This document shows positions 9,485 through 18,434 of a DNA stretch of 64,000 nt, piece after piece. This DNA comes from JAFGUB01 sp050305515 (lineage in GTDB: Bacteria > Campylobacterota > Campylobacteria > Campylobacterales > Sulfurimonadaceae), in NCBI GenBank assembly GCA_050305515.1, contig JBNLFL010000036.1:1-64000 (forward strand). The letters are read 5' to 3'. The notes below the pieces were generated by a model that was given only the letters and a program-made list of their open reading frames with translations, searched no databases and had not been told where the DNA came from. The position numbers and the translations under genes are program-made. Each line of letters begins with the position of its first letter. The stretch's first letter is position 1.

Positions 9485-9486
9485 TT
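9452..9486 (+). repeat. Tail-coding repeat, copy B
   Basis: Partner of 7578-7612, with a single mismatch (D to N codon). It encodes the last ten residues and stop of the beta-helix protein. Confidence 0.8.
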
Positions 9487-9536
9487 TTCATAGCGTCTCT
9501 GCCACTTTGATGGCAGATGTCGTTACCATTTTTCCC

Positions 9537-9542
9537 TATAAT
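9537..9542 (+). promoter_or_regulatory. -10 box upstream of htpX
   Basis: TATAAT lies 23 bases upstream of the htpX ATG and follows a T-rich stretch, as usual for epsilonproteobacterial housekeeping promoters. A GCTCC-A7-GGAGC hairpin (9543-9559) follows and includes the ribosome site. Confidence 0.45.
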
Positions 9543-9564
9543 GCTCCAAAAAAAGGAGCTTTCT

Positions 9565-10401
9565 ATGGAAATTTTCAAAACCGTTTTTCTCTTAACCACT
9601 TTAACCCTTTTAATGATCTTTGTCGGCGGTATGCTCGGCGGTCAGCAGGGAATGATTATTGCCTTCGTTGTCGCACTGGGCATGAATTTTTACAGTTATT
9701 ACAATTCGGACTCGATGGTTCTTTCACGCTACAATGCGGTTGAAGTCGGGCCCAATCAGGCGCACGGGCTTTTCGAAATTGTCGAACGTATCGCGGAGCG
9801 TGCCGGTACGCCGATGCCGCGCGTTTACATCATTCCCGACGGCACGCCCAACGCTTTTGCCACCGGGCGCAGTCCCGAACACGCTGCCGTTGCCATCACC
9901 GAGGGGCTGCTCAATCTGCTAAGTCCGCAGGAGGTTGAAGCGGTCATGGCGCATGAGATGAGCCACGTCAGGCATTACGACATCCTCATCGGCACCATCG
10001 CTGCGACGATGGCAGGCGCCATTGCCCTGCTGGCGCAGTTTGGCATGTTTTTCAACAACTCCAACAACCGTCCCAACCCCATTGTGATGATTGTACTGAT
10101 GATTCTCATGCCCATCGCCGCGAGCATTATCCAGATGGCGGTGAGCCGCAACCGCGAGTATATGGCCGATGAAGGCTCCGCCTACCTAACCGGACACCCC
10201 GAATGGCTCCAGAGTGCGCTTGCAAAACTTGACGGCTACGCTCGCAGAGGCACCCTGCACAACGCCTCGCCCCAGACGGCACACATGTTCATTGTCAACC
10301 CGTTCAGCGGTCATGAAGTGAATTTTCAATCGCTCTTTCGCACCCATCCGAGTACGAAAGACCGTATTGCACGACTTGAAGCGCTCAAACGTTCCCTTTA
10401 A
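9565..10401 (+). CDS. htpX: Membrane zinc protease HtpX
   Basis: M48-family inner-membrane metalloprotease that degrades misfolded membrane proteins. The protein is 278 residues from the ATG at 9565, chosen because AAGGAG precedes it and MEIFKTVFLLTTLTLLMIF matches the family N-terminus. Two N-terminal membrane helices (~6-20, 28-45) precede the catalytic HEMSH at about 130-134. The third ligand lies in NREYMADE at about 198. Another hydrophobic pair lies at ~142-160 and ~172-192. The stop overlaps that of the convergent metalloprotease gene in TTAA. Confidence 0.95.
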   Translation: MEIFKTVFLLTTLTLLMIFVGGMLGGQQGMIIAFVVALGMNFYSYYNSDSMVLSRYNAVEVGPNQAHGLFEIVERIAERAGTPMPRVYIIPDGTPNAFATGRSPEHAAVAITEGLLNLLSPQEVEAVMAHEMSHVRHYDILIGTIAATMAGAIALLAQFGMFFNNSNNRPNPIVMIVLMILMPIAASIIQMAVSRNREYMADEGSAYLTGHPEWLQSALAKLDGYARRGTLHNASPQTAHMFIVNPFSGHEVNFQSLFRTHPSTKDRIARLEALKRSL

Positions 10402-11363
10402 TTGCTTCCGTTATCAAGCAGGTAGGGAACGATGATGGGTGTAATGTTCGTACCGGTATTATCAACCAGCCGGTAGGTATCCGTTCGATAATTGATAACC
10501 GAACATACCGCACGGTTCGCCTGTTCCGGCGTGAACTCCGTCATACAGGAGTCCGGCGTATAGTTCATATAGTTGTGGATGGGATCGTCGCTCCCGCATG
10601 TAGTTGTCTGAATACATTCATAGTGTTCACTCTCCTCCGCAGGTGTATCCAGAAGAAGGTCACCGACACTGTATCCGTTTTGGCATGCACTGTACCCTTC
10701 AAACGTATGGAAAAGCCCTAAATAATGTCCCATTTCATGCACCAGCGTCCGGCCCTGATCATACGGTGTATATGCGTTATCGCGTCCGCCCACTGCTGAA
10801 TGTAGAAGTACGATACCGTCAAGTATTCCCACACTGTCCTGAGGAAAATAGGCGTATCCCAACAAACCTGATGCTGATGTAGTATAGATATTGATATACT
10901 TTGAGACATCCTCAGCCAAGGCGGGTTTGTACTCGCCTTCATTGTCATCGGTAAACCATGCGTCATTTTCGGTGCGGGTAATGCCCTTGAGTTCAAACTG
11001 GATTCGGGTGTTATAGCCCGACGCGCCCATCGTTCCGGCTTTGGCGGCATAGTCCTCATTGAGCGCCTGCATCTGCTGATACACCGCATCATCGGTAATA
11101 TTTCCCGTGCCGTCTGTTTTGTGAATGATATGAAACCACACCGGCATGATCAGTGTCACGCCTTCAGGCCAGTATTCATTTGAAATGTTGGTAAGTGTCG
11201 TCGTACAGTCCGCAACGGTTCTGGCCATCGCCGGATCTATTTTACTGAAATCGGGAGCTACCGCTCCACAATGTTTTCCTACTCCGTGGGATACTGCTTC
11301 GAGTGAAGGTACAAAACAGACTGCCGCAACAAGCAACGCGTGAATAAAAGAAGAACTTTTCAT
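10398..11363 (-). CDS. Secreted M43-type zinc metalloprotease with YLL tail
   Basis: 321 residues with a signal peptide ending near residue 23. The extended zinc motif HEMGHYLGLFH (about 209-219) and the downstream NYMNYTPDSC (about 264-273, Met-turn) are diagnostic of the pappalysin-like M43 family. Cysteine pairs (C228, C250, C256, C273) fit the family disulfides. Such enzymes are extracellular endopeptidases; this substrate is unknown. The C-terminus is ITPIIVPYLLDNGSN, the same YLL tail as its neighbours but with four extra residues. It is the only obvious enzyme of the tail-bearing set. Adjacent genes htpX and cutA appear unrelated in function. Confidence 0.88.
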   Translation of the reverse strand: MKSSSFIHALLVAAVCFVPSLEAVSHGVGKHCGAVAPDFSKIDPAMARTVADCTTTLTNISNEYWPEGVTLIMPVWFHIIHKTDGTGNITDDAVYQQMQALNEDYAAKAGTMGASGYNTRIQFELKGITRTENDAWFTDDNEGEYKPALAEDVSKYINIYTTSASGLLGYAYFPQDSVGILDGIVLLHSAVGGRDNAYTPYDQGRTLVHEMGHYLGLFHTFEGYSACQNGYSVGDLLLDTPAEESEHYECIQTTTCGSDDPIHNYMNYTPDSCMTEFTPEQANRAVCSVINYRTDTYRLVDNTGTNITPIIVPYLLDNGSN

Positions 11364-11473
11364 ATTTAGCTCCTAAAAAATTCTCTCATCATACTTGAGA
11401 AAAAAATAAAATATACTGAATATCTAAAAAATATCAGTTTTTAATCTGTTGCTGTTGAATTGCGTGGTGCGGA

Positions 11474-11508
11474 GAACTCCAGGATGGGCTATGTCAGCCC
11501 TAGAGTTC
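11474..11508 (-). other. Stem-loop after cutA
   Basis: Nested inverted repeats GAACTC...GAGTTC (11474-11479 / 11503-11508) and GGGCT...AGCCC (11486-11490 / 11496-11500) form a two-part hairpin that includes the cutA stop codon. No T-run follows on either strand, so it is not a classical terminator. It may protect or end the argB-cutA transcript. Confidence 0.5.
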
Positions 11509-11835
11509 TTCGGATACTTCCAGATTATCATGCATCCATGCCAGATAGGCAGGATCGGCATGGGTGATATCAAGGGCAATAATTTCGGGAATCTCGTAGG
11601 AGTGAAGCGTTTTGATGCGGTGACGCAGCGCTTCAAAAAGTGAAGGGGTACTTTTGATAATCAGCTGGTATTCCGAGGACTCATGCATCGCTCCCTCGTA
11701 CATGTAAAACGAGGTCATCGAGGGAAGTAGATTCACACAGGCGGCCAGCCGCTCGCTTATAAGCTTTCGGGCAATGGTAACGCCCTCTTCGCGACTTTCA
11801 ACCGTACACAGGACAAGAAGCGCTTCGGGTTTCAT
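11500..11835 (-). CDS. cutA: Divalent-cation tolerance protein CutA
   Basis: 111-residue small cytoplasmic protein of the CutA1 family, which forms trimers related in fold to PII proteins; the role in copper tolerance is historical and debated. Family features are LCTVESREEGVTIARKLISERLAACVNLLP near the N-terminus, the E-x-x-L-I-I-K-S segment, and HSYEIPEIIALDITHADPAYLAWM. The start at 11835 gives the normal family length. It begins four bases after the argB stop, so the two are likely cotranscribed. Residues FYMYE contain a TTACATGTAC near-copy of the palindrome in the third frame. Confidence 0.92.
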   Translation of the reverse strand: MKPEALLVLCTVESREEGVTIARKLISERLAACVNLLPSMTSFYMYEGAMHESSEYQLIIKSTPSLFEALRHRIKTLHSYEIPEIIALDITHADPAYLAWMHDNLEVSEEL

Positions 11836-11839
11836 GTTT

Positions 11840-12691
11840 TTACTTTTTAATAACCGTGCCGATGCCTTCGGAAGTGAAGACTTCAAGCAGAATCGAGTGT
11901 TCGATGCGCCCGTCAATGATGTGCGCCTTTTCCACTCCGCCGTGTATCGCCTCAAGACAGGCATCGACTTTTGGAATCATGCCGCCGCTAATGGTGCCGT
12001 CGGCTTTCATCGCCTCGATCTGGGCTTCGGTCAGCGTGGAGAGGAAATTTTTTTCCTTGTCCATAACACCGGGCGTGTCAGTCATGAAGATGATTTTTCG
12101 CGCCCCGATACTCGCGGCTATTTTGCTTGCCGCAAGGTCGGCATTGATGTTGTAGCCGATCTTCGAATCATCCGCGTCCCCAGCAATGGGGGCAATAACC
12201 GGAATGAACTTCTCCGCAATCAGATTCAGCGCCACGGAGGGGTCAATCGCGTTGATCTTGCCGACGAGTCCGAATTTGTCATAATCGATCGGTTTGGCTT
12301 TGATGAAGCCGGCATCTTTCCCGCTGATTCCGATGGCCTTGGCACCGAAGTGGTTGAGCATTGCGGTGATCTCTTTGTTGATACTGCCGCTGAGAACCAT
12401 TTCGACGATCTCCATAACCTTGTCGTCGGTAAAACGCAACCCGTCGATAAACTTCGTGCCGATATCGAGCTGTTCGAGCAGTGAGCTGATTTTATTGCCG
12501 CCGCCATGAACGACCACCGGCTTGATGCCTACGAGATAAAGCAGCAAAACGTCCTGCGCCACTTTCTCCTTGAGTTCGGGATTGATCTGCGCCGAACCGC
12601 CGTATTTGATCACGAAAATCTGGTTGGAAAACTTTTTGATATAGGGCAATGCGTCAAGAAGCGTCTTGACCTGCTGGATTTTAGTCTGCAT
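11840..12691 (-). CDS. argB: Acetylglutamate kinase
   Basis: Phosphorylates N-acetyl-L-glutamate in the second step of arginine synthesis. 283 residues, amino-acid-kinase fold. Signatures are KYGGSAQ near residue 30, VVVHGGGNKIS at about 58-68, GISGKDAGF, and the nucleotide-side segment FMTDTPGVMDKE. KVDACLEAIHGGVEKAHIIDGR near the end belongs to the long, arginine-sensitive class. It is followed within four bases by cutA. A TTACATGTAA lies ten bases upstream of the start, just before the weak ribosome site. The next arginine gene in the window, argD, is 33 kb away. Confidence 0.95.
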   Translation of the reverse strand: MQTKIQQVKTLLDALPYIKKFSNQIFVIKYGGSAQINPELKEKVAQDVLLLYLVGIKPVVVHGGGNKISSLLEQLDIGTKFIDGLRFTDDKVMEIVEMVLSGSINKEITAMLNHFGAKAIGISGKDAGFIKAKPIDYDKFGLVGKINAIDPSVALNLIAEKFIPVIAPIAGDADDSKIGYNINADLAASKIAASIGARKIIFMTDTPGVMDKEKNFLSTLTEAQIEAMKADGTISGGMIPKVDACLEAIHGGVEKAHIIDGRIEHSILLEVFTSEGIGTVIKK

Positions 12692-12701
12692 AAAACCTGC
12701 T

Positions 12702-12711
12702 TTACATGTAA
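12702..12711. repeat. TTACATGTAA palindrome, copy 3
   Basis: Perfect intergenic copy between the unknown gene ending at 12732 and argB. On the argB strand it lies just 5' of the ribosome site. Confidence 0.9.
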
Positions 12712-12731
12712 AGGTACGTACGAATTATACG

Positions 12732-13811
12732 CTATTTGAACACTTTTTTCACTTCATTGACAATTGCACCGGGAACCGTCGAAATGGTCATAAAGTCTCC
12801 CATTTTCAGCATCGGGTACATCACGGCGATATAGTATTTGGGATCAAGAAGCTTCACCTCGCCGTTTTCAATCAACGCCGGATACGGCAGCAAAGCGCCG
12901 TTTTGCGCCCCGATTTTCGTAACAAACTTTGAAGTTCTCGAAGAGAGGTTTACTCCAATCACGGCGATACTCTTCGAAAGTTCCTGAACAAAGACCACGT
13001 TTTTCGATTTGCTTGCTTTTGCGAGCATCTCTGCATGATCGCCGCGTTCGATCATGGCCATATCGCCATAAGAAGGCATGCCGCTCATGAAAACGTATTT
13101 TGGAAGCAGATTGTATTTGAGAAGGTCATCGGAGTTTTTCAATTCCTGCGATTCAAAGGCACTCCGCAGCGTATCGAGCGCCGCTTCGGGGATGGCAGAC
13201 TCGAAATCATCCTGCATGAATGCACGGGCAACATAGAGTGGATTGGTGATGCTGATCTGCTGATTGATGCCATCGACAAGAATGCGAAGCGACGCGGTAA
13301 ATCCCCGCCCGCTCTGTTTTCCCATTGCTTCGAGCGCGCTACATGTAAAAACGATTGAAACCAGTTTTTTCTTTTTATCCAGTGCCTCGGAAGCCAGAAT
13401 TTTATAGCCGGTATCCTCAAGCCGTTTAAGAACTTCTTTGGGTTCCATGTAGTTTCCGCGAAGGTAAAGGCTCAGACGGCTGTTCTTGACATCGCCCACT
13501 TTGAGCTCCCCTTCATCAAGCGTCGTCTTGTTGTACGAAGGGGGCACGCGGTGCGAAAAAACCGGCTTGGCATTGCGTTTATGTTCAAACTGACGGTGCG
13601 GATTTACCGGTGTGTAGGGCTCGCCTTGCGTTGTCTCATACTGGTTGAGCACTTTGGGTGCCACAGGAACCACAGCCGTGACTTCCGGCACTTTCGGAAC
13701 TTCGATAATGAGCGTATTTGCAGGTTGAGGTTCGTTCTCCGCCACTGTGGCGTAAAGACCAGTCGCCAATGTCGATAGCACTGCGATTTTCAAAAAAACA
13801 GATAATCCCAT
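12732..13811 (-). CDS. Secreted or periplasmic protein of unknown function
   Basis: 359 residues with an N-terminal signal peptide (about 1-22). A proline-rich, low-complexity stretch follows (~25-80: NTLIIEVPKVPEVTAVVPVAPK). The globular part (~90-359) begins at GELKVGDVKNSRLSLYLRGNY and has two halves, each with a predicted alpha/beta pattern and a conserved-looking YIAVMYPMLKMGDFMTIS near the end. The second half is faintly reminiscent of DUF302 proteins, but I cannot confirm it. One internal site (VFTCS) is a TTACATGTAG near-copy. It lies 40 bases upstream of argB on the same strand. Confidence 0.7.
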   Translation of the reverse strand: MGLSVFLKIAVLSTLATGLYATVAENEPQPANTLIIEVPKVPEVTAVVPVAPKVLNQYETTQGEPYTPVNPHRQFEHKRNAKPVFSHRVPPSYNKTTLDEGELKVGDVKNSRLSLYLRGNYMEPKEVLKRLEDTGYKILASEALDKKKKLVSIVFTCSALEAMGKQSGRGFTASLRILVDGINQQISITNPLYVARAFMQDDFESAIPEAALDTLRSAFESQELKNSDDLLKYNLLPKYVFMSGMPSYGDMAMIERGDHAEMLAKASKSKNVVFVQELSKSIAVIGVNLSSRTSKFVTKIGAQNGALLPYPALIENGEVKLLDPKYYIAVMYPMLKMGDFMTISTVPGAIVNEVKKVFK

Positions 13812-13961
13812 AAATGTTTCCTAATACGTGTTTGATAATGCTGAATAAGTTAATATTATCAGAGAATCTCTATGGAAATCTACTTTTTCTTATAAAATCA
13901 ATTTAATTCAAAGTATCGGCTACAAGTGGTGACGCTGTATCACATATTTATAATGAGTACG

Positions 13962-16223
13962 CTATAAAAGTGATTGAAGTACCTTTTCAACTGCCGATGC
14001 AGGCATTGGACGATAGTATAAATACCCCTGTGCTTCATAACAGTGATGGCCTATCAGGAACTCGCTTTGTGCCGTAGTTTCAACGCCTTCGGCAATCAGC
14101 TTCAGATCAAGGCTTCGCGCCATGGCGATAATGGTTCGGGTCAACACCACGTCATCATGATCGTCCGGAATATCCCGTACAAACGACTGATCGATCTTGA
14201 TGCGATCTAAAGGCAGGCGTTTAAGATAAGCAAGCGAAGATTGCCCTGTTCCAAAGTCATCGATGGCCAATGCGATTTTCAACGCTTTAAGCTGATGCAG
14301 CATGGTAATGGTATATTCAGGATTCTTCATGACCTGGGTTTCGGTTATTTCAAGTTCCAGATGCTCTGCTTTCATTCCGCTTTTTAGCATCAGCTCCTCG
14401 ATAAATGCAATAAAATCATTGCGATGCAGCTGCAAAAGGGAGAGATTCAGCGAAAGCACTCCCGGACTCAGCCCCGCTTCATACCATTTTGCAAACTGCA
14501 TTGCCGCACTCAGCATGACCCAGCGGTCGATCTCGACAATCAATCCCGTCTCTTCTGCCATGGGGATGAACAGTGCGGGAGAGACCAGCCCCATTGTCGC
14601 ATGGTGCCACCGTATCAATGCTTCCATTCCGATGATGCGCTGGTCACGCATATCAACTTTCGGCTGGAAATAGACTTCGAGCTCTTCCCGTTCAATGGCA
14701 TGGCGCAACTCTGTCTGAAGCCGTACCCGCTGAAAAGCTTTCTCTGTCATGTCGCTTGTATAGAACTGGTAGGTGTTGCGTCCTTCCGCCTTGGCACGGT
14801 ACATGGCAGCATCGGCATTTTTCAGAAGTTCCTGCGGGGTTACGCCGTTTTGCGGATAGAGTGCTATGCCGATACTGCAGGAGATATAAAACTGATGCGA
14901 TTCAATTTCCCAGGAGCGCTGAAAGAGTGTCATAATCCTGCTGATAAGATCAGCAACGGCATCGGTCCCACTGATACGGTCAATCAGAAGCGTAAATTCG
15001 TCACCTCCCATTCTGGCGATGGTATCGTTACTGCCAAGCAGATGCATGAGATGCAGCGCAACTTCTTTAAGCAGCTTGTCACCGACAAGATGTCCAAAGG
15101 AGTCATTAACTTCCTTAAAACGGTCCAGATCAATAAAAAAGAGCGCAATCTTTCCTTTTTCCTGAGAAGCATGTTTGATGGACTGCTCCAGACGGTCAAG
15201 GAATAGAACACGGTTCGGCAACTCCGTAAGCGCATCATGCTCAGCCTGATACTGCAACAGCAGGGTTTTTTTGTCAAAAGCCCTGGCCAGTGCTTCGAGC
15301 TCATCATCCGTACCGATAGGACTGCATAAAATATTTTTCGAAGCGTCCGAAGCATTTACACGGCGATACAATTCAAGAATCGGCCGGGTAATGCTATTGG
15401 CAAGAAAGGTCGCAAGTATCGCGCTAAAAAGAACAAAAATAAGACCAATCACACCCAGACGCAGCAGCGTTTCCTGTACCGGTGCCATAATCGAAGATTC
15501 CGGAATCCCCATCTCCATCGTAATACCGAGCTGATTCAGATAAAGCGTTTCACTTGATGGCAGCAGATACGAAATGTATTCGCTCGAACTGTTGTAGCCA
15601 TAGGAAAAAAGCAACCCGTCCGCTCCGGTCAGTTTAAGGTAAATCAGTTCATCAGGCGGTATCTGCCGTTTTACCATGGCATTCAGGTCAAAAACGACGA
15701 CAACAGCCCCCTGGGTCGTTTCATAATAGCGAATCGGTGCCACCAGAACGATTTCACTGCTATTACTCTGAAGATACAGCGTAACCTGCCCCATGGCCAG
15801 GGCCGCGCGCAGTTGGGGCGATGTCTTGTAATCGGGAATGACGTCCCGGGTTTTATAGATAGGATATCCGTCAAAATCGACGACGCTCAGTGAAATAACA
15901 TCCTTGCCTTCCATAAAATTCTTTACCAACGGCGGCAGATAGGTTTCGCGTCCGATTGAATCAAGAAGGCCGTTGATCATAAATTCATTTTTTGTCAGAA
16001 GGATGGAGTTTTCCACCAGATACCGCAACCGCTGTTCAAGCCGCTGCTGCGTTGCGTAGGTCTTATTCTGCAACAGTGTACGCATCTGTGCGCTCATATG
16101 CTGATGCACCAGCATGGCAACACTCAGGGTAATAAAAATAATGGCCGCACTGATCAGCACCGAAACCTGAAGTACGACTCTTTTTCTAATGCTTTTGTGC
16201 TGTTTCAGATTCATTTCCGCCAT
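13962..16223 (-). CDS. Membrane GGDEF/EAL protein with periplasmic sensor
   Basis: 753 residues. A membrane helix at ~17-38, a periplasmic Cache-like domain at ~40-250, a second helix at ~255-278 and a HAMP-like linker precede GGDEF at ~330-480 (ELPNRVLFLDRL, DLDRFKEVND, MGGDEF intact) and EAL at ~500-745 (MEALIRW, ELEITETQVM, IDDFGTGQSSLAYL). The GGDEF half lacks the RxxD inhibitory site (SND instead). Both enzymatic signatures look complete, so it may make or break c-di-GMP. The gene starts six bases after the binding-protein fusion gene stops, with the ribosome site in that gene's end. The two are probably a sensor unit. ATG 16223 or 16214 are both possible starts. Confidence 0.9.
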   Translation of the reverse strand: MAEMNLKQHKSIRKRVVLQVSVLISAAIIFITLSVAMLVHQHMSAQMRTLLQNKTYATQQRLEQRLRYLVENSILLTKNEFMINGLLDSIGRETYLPPLVKNFMEGKDVISLSVVDFDGYPIYKTRDVIPDYKTSPQLRAALAMGQVTLYLQSNSSEIVLVAPIRYYETTQGAVVVVFDLNAMVKRQIPPDELIYLKLTGADGLLFSYGYNSSSEYISYLLPSSETLYLNQLGITMEMGIPESSIMAPVQETLLRLGVIGLIFVLFSAILATFLANSITRPILELYRRVNASDASKNILCSPIGTDDELEALARAFDKKTLLLQYQAEHDALTELPNRVLFLDRLEQSIKHASQEKGKIALFFIDLDRFKEVNDSFGHLVGDKLLKEVALHLMHLLGSNDTIARMGGDEFTLLIDRISGTDAVADLISRIMTLFQRSWEIESHQFYISCSIGIALYPQNGVTPQELLKNADAAMYRAKAEGRNTYQFYTSDMTEKAFQRVRLQTELRHAIEREELEVYFQPKVDMRDQRIIGMEALIRWHHATMGLVSPALFIPMAEETGLIVEIDRWVMLSAAMQFAKWYEAGLSPGVLSLNLSLLQLHRNDFIAFIEELMLKSGMKAEHLELEITETQVMKNPEYTITMLHQLKALKIALAIDDFGTGQSSLAYLKRLPLDRIKIDQSFVRDIPDDHDDVVLTRTIIAMARSLDLKLIAEGVETTAQSEFLIGHHCYEAQGYLYYRPMPASAVEKVLQSLL

Positions 16224-16229
16224 ACGGTT

Positions 16230-18359
16230 CTACTCTTTCCCGGAGACACTTCGGCCGTTTTTTCCAAAACGTACCAATACATAATCACTGTTTTCAAGGG
16301 CATCGTGATCCGTCGGTGAAAAAGGACGATGATACGTTTTGATAGCCCCATCGTAAGACACTATGGCTTCCAGAGCATTTCTGACCTGATCATGCTGCGT
16401 ACTCTGCGCCTTTTTTACAGCTTTGGCAAGTATTCCGATCACATCATACGCCTGAAACAGGGCGATGGGCGCCTCCAGCTCCTCGGAGCCGTACGTGCTG
16501 CGATAAGACGAAAGCATCTCCCGGGCGCGGGCATTGGTACGTGTTTCAAAAGCGAAAGGCTGAAAAAAGCTAAAATCCGTTTCAGCCAGCGCTTTTTTAT
16601 TATCCTTAAAAAAATGACTGCCTACGATACCCCAATGTGAAAATACCGGCAGATTTGCTTTGAGCTGAACCAGTGTATTGACAAACACTCCGCCCTCATT
16701 TGGGCCAAGAACCATAATAATGGCATCAGCACCTGAACGTAACAGCGTCTGTATCTCTTCTCCCATCGTTTTCTGTCCCCGGTTTAGAAGCAACGACGGC
16801 GCATTTACAAAACCTTTATGCTGAAGATACTGTTGCATCTTTTCAAGATTACTGCGTCCCCAGATAGAGTTCTCTACAATGATGGCAGGTTTTTTATGCT
16901 GTTTCAGCACCTCTGCCATGATAAAAGGCGCTACAAGATCATCATTGGCGGAAACACGAAAAATAGAATTCGGACTATAACCGTTATCCGTGTTTTGGGA
17001 GGCGGCCGCCCAGGGAATGAGATAGGGAATCTCCTGCTTCTGAATTTCTGCCATCTCATCGGCAATAACAGCACTGTGAAGCCCCCCGATAATGGCAATG
17101 GTGCGGGGATTTTCCGCCAAATCACGAATATTCTGAATACCACGGGAACCAAGACTGCGATGGTCTCTGGCAATGATTCGAACCGGATGTCCAAGCAAAC
17201 CTCCGGATGCATTGATTTTTTCAACTGCCAGCTCCACACCGCGTTTGATCATGAGCCCCACAACTTTTCCGTCCATGGAGAGATCAACATCGATACCGAT
17301 AACCCAGGCATCTTCAGGGGCATATTTTGCATCAAGAAGCTCTTCGGTCCGGGAGATAATATCACTGCCGATAATACCTTCGAATTTTTTGGCGATATGA
17401 GCCGTCAATGCAGCGAAGCGTTCCCGTTCATGCGGATCAAGTTCATGAATGCGGACACCGGCGTCCCTGATCTCTTCTAGAAGTGCCATCTCACGTTTTC
17501 GGGTCTCCTGACGTTCCCACGGTGTCACCTCTTTGGCAGTTTCAACGAGAATATTCCGGAGCTCAAGCGGCAGTTTTTCAAAACTTTTGGCACTGATTGA
17601 GAAGACATACCCCAGATAGGCATGTGAAGAGAGCGTCAGATCCGACTGTACTTCATGAAACCCCATGCTGACAATGGCTACAAGCGGATTCTCTTCTCCG
17701 TCAACGACACCATCTTTGAGTGCGGCACGGGTTGCATAAAAATCGATAGGTATCGGGATCGCACCCAGCGAACGAAACTGATCCATAATGATGCGGCTCT
17801 TCATGACCCGCATTTTTTTCCCTTTAAAGTCCTCGGGACGCAAAAGTGGCGTATTCGCCGTAAAGTGCTTGAAACCGTTTTCCCAGAATGTGACACCGAC
17901 AAGTCCGATGTCCCGCAGATCTTCCAGCAGCATTCTGCCCGGTTCACCGTCAAGCACACTGTAAACATCCTCGGATGCGGGAAAATAAAATGGCAGATCG
18001 GCAAACTGCATGGATGGCATGGCGACACTCATCTTGGCTGTCGGTGTCAGAATGATGTCCAGCTGACCGCTGCGTGCAAGCTCCACCATCTGGTGGTCAT
18101 TGCCAAGCTGCTGCGACGGATAAATGGAAATTTTTACACATCCGCCGCTTTTACGCGAAACTTCCGCGGCAAAACGTTCGGATGCTTCGTGCAATGCACT
18201 GTCAAGTGGCGTATTATGCCCCATGCGCAGAACAATCGGAGCGGAAAGTTTGTTGGGGACGGCATGATCTTTTTTTTCACAGGAGAACGGAATCAGAACA
18301 ACAGCCAAAGCGACAAGCAACAGCACGATGCTTCCAAAAAGAAACCCTACGAGCTTCAT
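16230..18359 (-). CDS. Fused TRAP-type and LivK-type solute-binding protein
   Basis: 709 residues. After a hydrophobic N-terminus (~5-26, ending PFSCEKKD, a weak lipobox), residues ~43-335 match the DctP family of TRAP binding proteins: LRMGHNTP, EVSRKSGGCVKISIYPSQQLG, LPFYFP, KGKKMRVMKS, DGEENPL. Residues ~350-700 match the type I (LivK) family: IGIDVDLSMDGK, LAVEKINASGGLLGHPV, AIIGGLHSAV, GADAIIMVLG, HWGIVGSHFF. No TRAP or ABC membrane genes are nearby; the partner is the GGDEF/EAL gene six bases downstream. I infer a ligand-sensing rather than transport role. Joining two unrelated binding-protein folds in one chain is unusual. Confidence 0.85.
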   Translation of the reverse strand: MKLVGFLFGSIVLLLVALAVVLIPFSCEKKDHAVPNKLSAPIVLRMGHNTPLDSALHEASERFAAEVSRKSGGCVKISIYPSQQLGNDHQMVELARSGQLDIILTPTAKMSVAMPSMQFADLPFYFPASEDVYSVLDGEPGRMLLEDLRDIGLVGVTFWENGFKHFTANTPLLRPEDFKGKKMRVMKSRIIMDQFRSLGAIPIPIDFYATRAALKDGVVDGEENPLVAIVSMGFHEVQSDLTLSSHAYLGYVFSISAKSFEKLPLELRNILVETAKEVTPWERQETRKREMALLEEIRDAGVRIHELDPHERERFAALTAHIAKKFEGIIGSDIISRTEELLDAKYAPEDAWVIGIDVDLSMDGKVVGLMIKRGVELAVEKINASGGLLGHPVRIIARDHRSLGSRGIQNIRDLAENPRTIAIIGGLHSAVIADEMAEIQKQEIPYLIPWAAASQNTDNGYSPNSIFRVSANDDLVAPFIMAEVLKQHKKPAIIVENSIWGRSNLEKMQQYLQHKGFVNAPSLLLNRGQKTMGEEIQTLLRSGADAIIMVLGPNEGGVFVNTLVQLKANLPVFSHWGIVGSHFFKDNKKALAETDFSFFQPFAFETRTNARAREMLSSYRSTYGSEELEAPIALFQAYDVIGILAKAVKKAQSTQHDQVRNALEAIVSYDGAIKTYHRPFSPTDHDALENSDYVLVRFGKNGRSVSGKE

Positions 18360-18434
18360 CCCGTAACCTCCTGCTTTCTCACTTCAAAAATTATCATAGC
18401 AGGCTTTCACTGAATGATTCGTTGGGCTTTATAA

